Positions 57,627 through 64,000 of a DNA stretch of 64,000 bases are shown piece by piece. The notes beneath the pieces are model-generated. The model saw nothing but the letters and a program-made list of their open reading frames with translations, was not told the DNA's origin and did not search any database. Source of the DNA: Adiantum capillus-veneris (lineage: Eukaryota > Streptophyta > Polypodiopsida > Polypodiales > Pteridaceae); NCBI GenBank assembly GCA_014529385.2, contig CM043945.1, positions 153,910,241 to 153,974,240 on the forward strand, read 5' to 3'. The translations under genes were made by a program, and so were the position numbers. The number at the start of each line of letters is the position of its first letter. Within the stretch, counting starts at the first letter, position 1.

Positions 57627-57683
<57 letters not shown>

Positions 57684-57689
57684 TTGTTG

Positions 57690-58155
57690 TTAAATGTTAG
57701 ATTGGCCTATAGGACCAAATACTACATGTTGCATGCTTGAATACCATGGATCATTAGGAGATTTCGGAGGTCTTTTGGAGGGCCTTTTGGAAGAGAGAGG
57801 AAAATAAGCTCCTCCAATGAGAGAAGAGCCTACGTTACGTAGAAAAATGATTGATATTAACAAAAATATAAAAGGTGTCCCTCTCCTCATTTAATAATCT
57901 AGTGGTCCTTGAAGACGATCACTCTCTTTCGTTTAATGCGAGCACCTTTTTCAGAAGGTAGATGCGGTGCATTTGATACGGCTTACGTCATCACTAGAAT
58001 TCAAAAAGTTACAAAACTATCAAGTGGTGGAAGATTTTGAAACTGTTGATACTGTCAATGCGTCTGGAACGCCCAAATATCTTAGAAATGAATGTCCAAT
58101 TGCCTGGCTCCGACATCCAAAGAGGCAAAGAATGTCAAAAACCCCTAAAAGAACA
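57690..58155. other. intergenic, no gene seen
   Basis: Contains one copy (57751-57789) of a 38-bp direct repeat whose partner is at 58961-58997 (TTTCGGAGGTC and TTTGGAGGGCC shared). Short ORFs have no domain. Confidence 0.4.
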
Positions 58156-58224
58156 TTTTACTAACGTCGTGCGAGGGGGCATTCCAAAATTTTGGAATGC
58201 CTCACCGCGCGCCGTTAGTAAAAA
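58156..58224. repeat. TACTAA-ended hairpin A
   Basis: TTTTACTAACG...CGTTAGTAAAA with near-complementary arms of about 34 bp meeting at AAAATTTT; centre GGCATTCC|AAAATTTT|GGAATGCC. Confidence 0.85.
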
Positions 58225-58403
58225 GCCCCTTTTTTCCTCTTTTAGGGAGCTTTTTGAGAGGAAAATGTCAAAAAATCTCTAAAAAGGCCTCCATCTATCA
58301 CATAGGTATTTTCTTCATCATCTTAGCCTTAGAGATCATAATTTCGGGTCTATAAGAGTGAGCACGCACACCCATTGTTACAATTCTACAAAGTGCATTT
58401 TGA

Positions 58404-58404
<1 letters not shown>

Positions 58405-58474
<70 letters not shown>

Positions 58475-58606
58475 AATATAACATACACACAAACACACAG
58501 AGACACAAATATAACATACACACACACAGACAGACACACATAGAGACACACACACTCACAAACACACAGACACACAAATATAACATACACACACACACAC
58601 ACAGAT

Positions 58607-58687
<81 letters not shown>
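58405..58687. repeat. (CA)n and (CT)n microsatellite block
   Basis: (CA)n at 58405-58470, interrupted AACATACACACA repeats to about 58602, then (CT)n at 58611-58687. Confidence 0.9.
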
Positions 58688-58689
<2 letters not shown>

Positions 58690-58748
58690 CTAAACGCGCG
58701 CGTAGAGAGGCACAACTGGTGTGCATGTCTCTATGCGCGCCTTTAGTA
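58688..58748. repeat. TACTAA-ended hairpin B
   Basis: TACTAAACGCGCGCGTAGAG pairs with its near-complement ending CTTTAGTA; the centre is GGCACAACTGGTGTGC. Confidence 0.8.
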
Positions 58749-58852
58749 CTGTGCATCCACCAGTGTATGTGTTTATGTGTGTATGTGTGAGTGTTATAGA
58801 GAGAGGAAGTAAGGCCGGAGAAAGAGAGAGAGAGACTCTTTCTGTTACCTTA

Positions 58853-58913
58853 TACTAACGGCGCGAGGAGGTGTTTTTTGAGGTCAAAACATACTCCACG
58901 CGCGCCGTTAGTA
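58853..58913. repeat. TACTAA-ended hairpin C
   Basis: TACTAACGGCGCG...CGCGCCGTTAGTA with arms of about 25 bp and a TTGAGGTC loop. Its ends match hairpin A; centres differ, so these are related ends around different cores. Confidence 0.85.
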
Positions 58914-59160
58914 ATGGGAGTCTCTCACTCTCTCTCTCTTTAAATATGCTAAGCTATAGACATTAGGAAATTTCGGAGGTCATTTGGAGGGCCTTCTAAG
59001 AAAATGTATTTTTTGCACTCTCTCTCTAGAAAAAATGGCAAATAAAAGAGCTGGGTCTTTCATAGTAAAACTTCAAAAAGTGTACTTTAAGTAGATTCCT
59101 TACTCTTCTGAACATTCGTTCGTAGTGATTGAGGGATAATCCTCTTTTCAGTTGCATTGA

Positions 59161-62012
59161 ATGAACAACGTCAATACGGAGGGAATGAGGCTAACATGGA
59201 GGGACGAATCCACAACCGCTATTCACTTTCCATTAAACCTGCACATTTGGCTAATGGCGCACTCCTCAAATGGCACAAATGTTACCCAGAAACGAGCCAA
59301 ATATCACCTTCACATTGATTTGGACAATGAGTACCAACCATTGATTAAGCGCAGTAAAACAAACACACATATACCTCCCGCCTCCATAGACACGCTCAGA
59401 GCTCAAGGAGCTAAACACATAGATATCTGGACGAGAGGCTCTCTCTACCCTAAGAATCCAATAACTAATGCGTCTCCACCGTTTTTCAATCCTACAAGCT
59501 TATTGACCTTTGCTGGTGATGGAGAAAAGGGCCTTCTGGGTTACTGTAAATCACTTACAAGAGAAGCTGAAACTTACAAGAGCATTCTCCAAGCTCAACA
59601 ATGTGAGATTGTTCGCCTTTCACATTTACATTCTATAGATCAGGTTACCATTTTGCAACATAAAACAGAGGTACAAGAACTGAAAGGAAAGGTGCAAAGT
59701 TGTCAAATGAAGGACACCATCTTGGGTGGTCGTATCCGAAAGAAGAAATTGCGCAATCTTGAAACATTGCAGGTTGCATCAGGAGGTCTCAAGAAAAGAA
59801 TCCGAGCATTAAGGTGATGCTTCTTGGTTGGCTACATTGTCTTAGTTAAGTAATCTCTTTGTTTTTTCTTATTATGCATTGTTTTCATGTGCCTAAATAG
59901 TGTTAGTGAAGCAAATTTTTTGTTATTTACTTATGCATTGTCTTCATGTAGAGATTCAATCTATCCTGACAAGGAAAACATTGACCCCAAAGCCAATATA
60001 GGAAAGAGATTGAAGCCACTTATAAGTAGAAGCCTGGCAGCAGATATAGTACATGACAAGAAGTTTAAGGTTCTACAAAGAAATGTAGTGGACCGCTTTA
60101 TTTCAGAGAACTCAGTGCCTGCAAAAGAGATACAAGGCACACTTGATTCACTTGGTGTAAGCAAAAGAGGATATTCGGCTATCCAAAAGTCTGTCTCATC
60201 CATCTTTGTTAGGAAGGGTATAAAATCCAAACTTCTACCATTAGCCTCAAGTGTTTGGAAAGAGAGGCTTCAGCTTAACGAGGCACAGGGAGACTATCTT
60301 GGACAGCCCTTTCATATTAAAGCAACTTACAGTGGCCATGGAGCGAACATGGCATATGATGAGTTCAACAATATTTTTATGGACCTGCGGATACTACAGA
60401 AGAGAATGGTGGAGTTTTACAACATCACATTTGAAGAGTCACGTGGGCTATTACATTTTGTGTTAAAACTGGATGAGTGTGAGCTTGTTAAAGAGAAAAA
60501 GCTAGAGCGTGTTACTATTACTTTAATGAATAGAGCCCTCTCAAAGTGTCCCAGTGATGATCCTTTATATTTTAGTGTTCAATCAGAATCTAACATATGG
60601 TGGCTTGGTGCGTTTGAGGTAAGCGATATTCTCAAGTAAGCTCAAATGTTCAGATCTACTTAAGTCTCATTTATTTTGTGTTGCAGGTAAAGAAAGAAGA
60701 TCATGAGATTCTATGTTGGGTGTTCCATCGAACTAATATTCCGGAGGTGATTGATCGACAGACTAACCAGGGAGAGGTACTACGTCTAGATGCAAGGGGA
60801 GACTTTCAAGTTCAGTGGAATCTTGCAGGTGACCTTAAAACATTAAAGTGCATGTATAATTGTGGAATGGGTGCAATGGCAAAGTCACCGTGTTTGTTCT
60901 GCATGGAGCCTGCAAAGGTCATGGACCCAAAGTGGTGGAGAAAAGCTCCAACACGTCACATTGAGGATTCTGCTTTTCGACCCGTTTTGAAAATACCACT
61001 TGTGAATGTCCACATTTGTACAATGCATGCCCTTTGTAGAATTGTGGAGAAATTGGTCTACTTATACATTGGGTTTGCTTGGAAGATTAAGAACTCCGCA
61101 GAACGACAAGTAGCCCTGCAGTGCTTAGAAATGGTACTGTCGGATATGGGGCTTCATGGTGGCAATGTGAAAAATCCAGCGGGATGAAAAGAGATCAACT
61201 GCTGAGAAGGATGTCCCATGCAAACCATCCATCGGTGGGGTGAAAGCACGGAGGTTTTTATCTAAGCCCCAAGGTACAAGAGATCCAAAGCTAACAAAAC
61301 ATGGAAAAATATATAACACATCTTATGTTAGCAAGGTAGAGTATCAGAGCTGGAAAAAGCTACATATTGCAGTCAAAGACCACGAACCAACTACTCGTAA
61401 CGCGAAGGCTGAGGTTTGGCGATCAATAGACATCCTATTTTTGATGTGCGACAAAGATGACTGGTCACAAGGTGATATGAACAAGTTCAAGGAAAATCTC
61501 AACCTTCTGAAAAAATCATTCAAGACAGCATGGACAGACACCCAGATTACTCACTACATGTTATTATAATGTATTTCTTTCTCTCTTATGTGCAAATATG
61601 TTACTGTAAAACATTCTAACTAATCTGTTTTCATATCCAGCACATCATCTTCAATCATTTGCCATATTTTATACAGAAGTATGGGAACCCGGCAATATGG
61701 AATACCCAAGGGATGGAAAAGTCTCATTACATGGCGAGAAATGCTTATTTCAGGCACACACGACATGGTGGCTCTCGAATCAAGGCTAACAGTTTGAGAG
61801 AACTATTTGAATGGTTCTATCGTAGAATCATTCATCGAATGCAGGCAAAAGAAGTCATGGAAAATTCAGCAACAGCACAAGCCATCAGACATTTACAACA
61901 ACAAAAAGCTAAAAGATCAATGGCATACAACAACTCCGGAGCTCGTGAAAGTCAACGAAGGTGGAGAGAGACAATGGTGTATGTGAATCACAAGTGGAGA
62001 AAGATACTCTGA
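59161..62012 (+). CDS. transposase-like protein gene, spliced, family unassigned
   Basis: Exons: 59161-59813, 59952-60618, 60687 to about 61559, and 61641-62012, the first two junctions with clean GT-AG and matching phases (RALR|DSIYP, AFE|VKKED). The N-terminus is followed by a coiled coil (about residues 140-215). Later come LHFVLKLDECELV, a hydrophobic strand ending in Asp; AGDLKTLKCMYNCGM with a second Asp; a CLFC site; NVHICTMHALCRIVEKL; and WNTQGMEKSHYMARNAYF, a helix with a conserved-looking Glu. This order (D, D, C-x2-C, H, helical insertion, E) resembles RNase H-fold cut-and-paste transposases (RAG1/Transib, hAT, CACTA or KDZ type) without matching one I can name. A one-base frame change lies at the A5 run 61170-61174, and the last intron lacks a matching phase. 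Function is inferred. Confidence 0.55.
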
Positions 62013-62075
62013 GTGGATGACATTGTACAAAATTTATGTAATACATGATCTTATACAATTGCTACTTGAAGTGTA

Positions 62076-63966
<1,891 letters not shown>

Positions 63967-64000
63967 CTATACATCAAGAAACATGACAAGTCAAAACCAT

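Larger units (their letters stand above)
55695..57682. repeat. 2-kb long inverted repeat (arms about 600 bp)
   Basis: The left arm 55695-56340 and right arm 57075-57682 are reverse complements with gaps. Matching blocks in order are a CT/GA end run; TGATTGTTTCTAC; AAGCACTTGCATTCAA; ACTCATTTGATAGTATTT; GGTGATGTTAAACATT; TTATTTAAGCTA; TAGGAAGTAAAGCA; and a best-conserved 100-bp block (56199-56300 with 57084-57190, e.g. GTAGCCAAAATGGCCTTCAC). The 730-bp spacer is microsatellite-rich. TTATAAAAG at about 55806-55814 in the left arm is a TATA-like box missing from the right arm. Confidence 0.85.

Overview
This window is a repeat-dense stretch of a plant nuclear genome. Spliced genes with GT-AG introns, plant-type Ty3/gypsy and Ty1/copia LTR retrotransposons primed by initiator tRNA-Met, LINE remnants, very long dinucleotide microsatellites and a GRDP-family (glycine-rich domain protein, DUF1399) gene all point to a land plant. 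The microsatellite load and mixed TE content would fit a large seed-free plant genome such as a fern or lycophyte, but that is a weak inference.

Layout. 1-8.4 kb: the body of a gypsy retrotransposon on the minus strand, cut by the left edge. It has an upstream ORF, Gag, zinc knuckles, protease, RT-RNase H-integrase and, unexpectedly, a second aspartic-protease-like domain fused after the integrase. 8.4-10.7 kb: its leader and probable 5' LTR. 10.7-17.5 kb: a 5'-truncated, damaged GRDP gene on the plus strand, flanked by a 6.4-kb-spaced inverted repeat and a tRNA-derived SINE candidate. 17.6-20.3 kb: a decayed LINE on the minus strand. 20.3-27.4 kb: AT-rich DNA with microsatellites, a foldback and an unassigned ORF. 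27.4-33.6 kb: a LINE 3' fragment split by a complete copia element (192-bp LTRs, 5-bp TSD). 33.6-38.3 kb: unassigned, LTR-like and microsatellite DNA. 38.3-43.3 kb: a CACTA-like terminus, then three adjacent tandem arrays with roughly nucleosome-sized monomers, one of them an array of hairpins. 44.0-52.9 kb: a complete, very young gypsy chromovirus with an intact 1649-residue polyprotein and 5-bp TSD. 54.1-58.9 kb: a LINE endonuclease fragment, a foldback element, a 2-kb long inverted repeat and three short TACTAA-ended hairpins. 59.2-64 kb: two convergent spliced genes, one transposase-like and one unrecognised.

How the parts relate. Most genes here belong to mobile elements. Nesting is clear twice: copia into a LINE, and the chromovirus into older repeat DNA. 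The two strongest candidates for something undescribed are the gypsy element with a protease-like domain after integrase (1-470), and the convergent gene pair at 59.2-64 kb, which has the compact layout of a two-gene DNA transposon next to a cluster of palindromes. Family assignments rest on motifs read by eye; no database search was possible.
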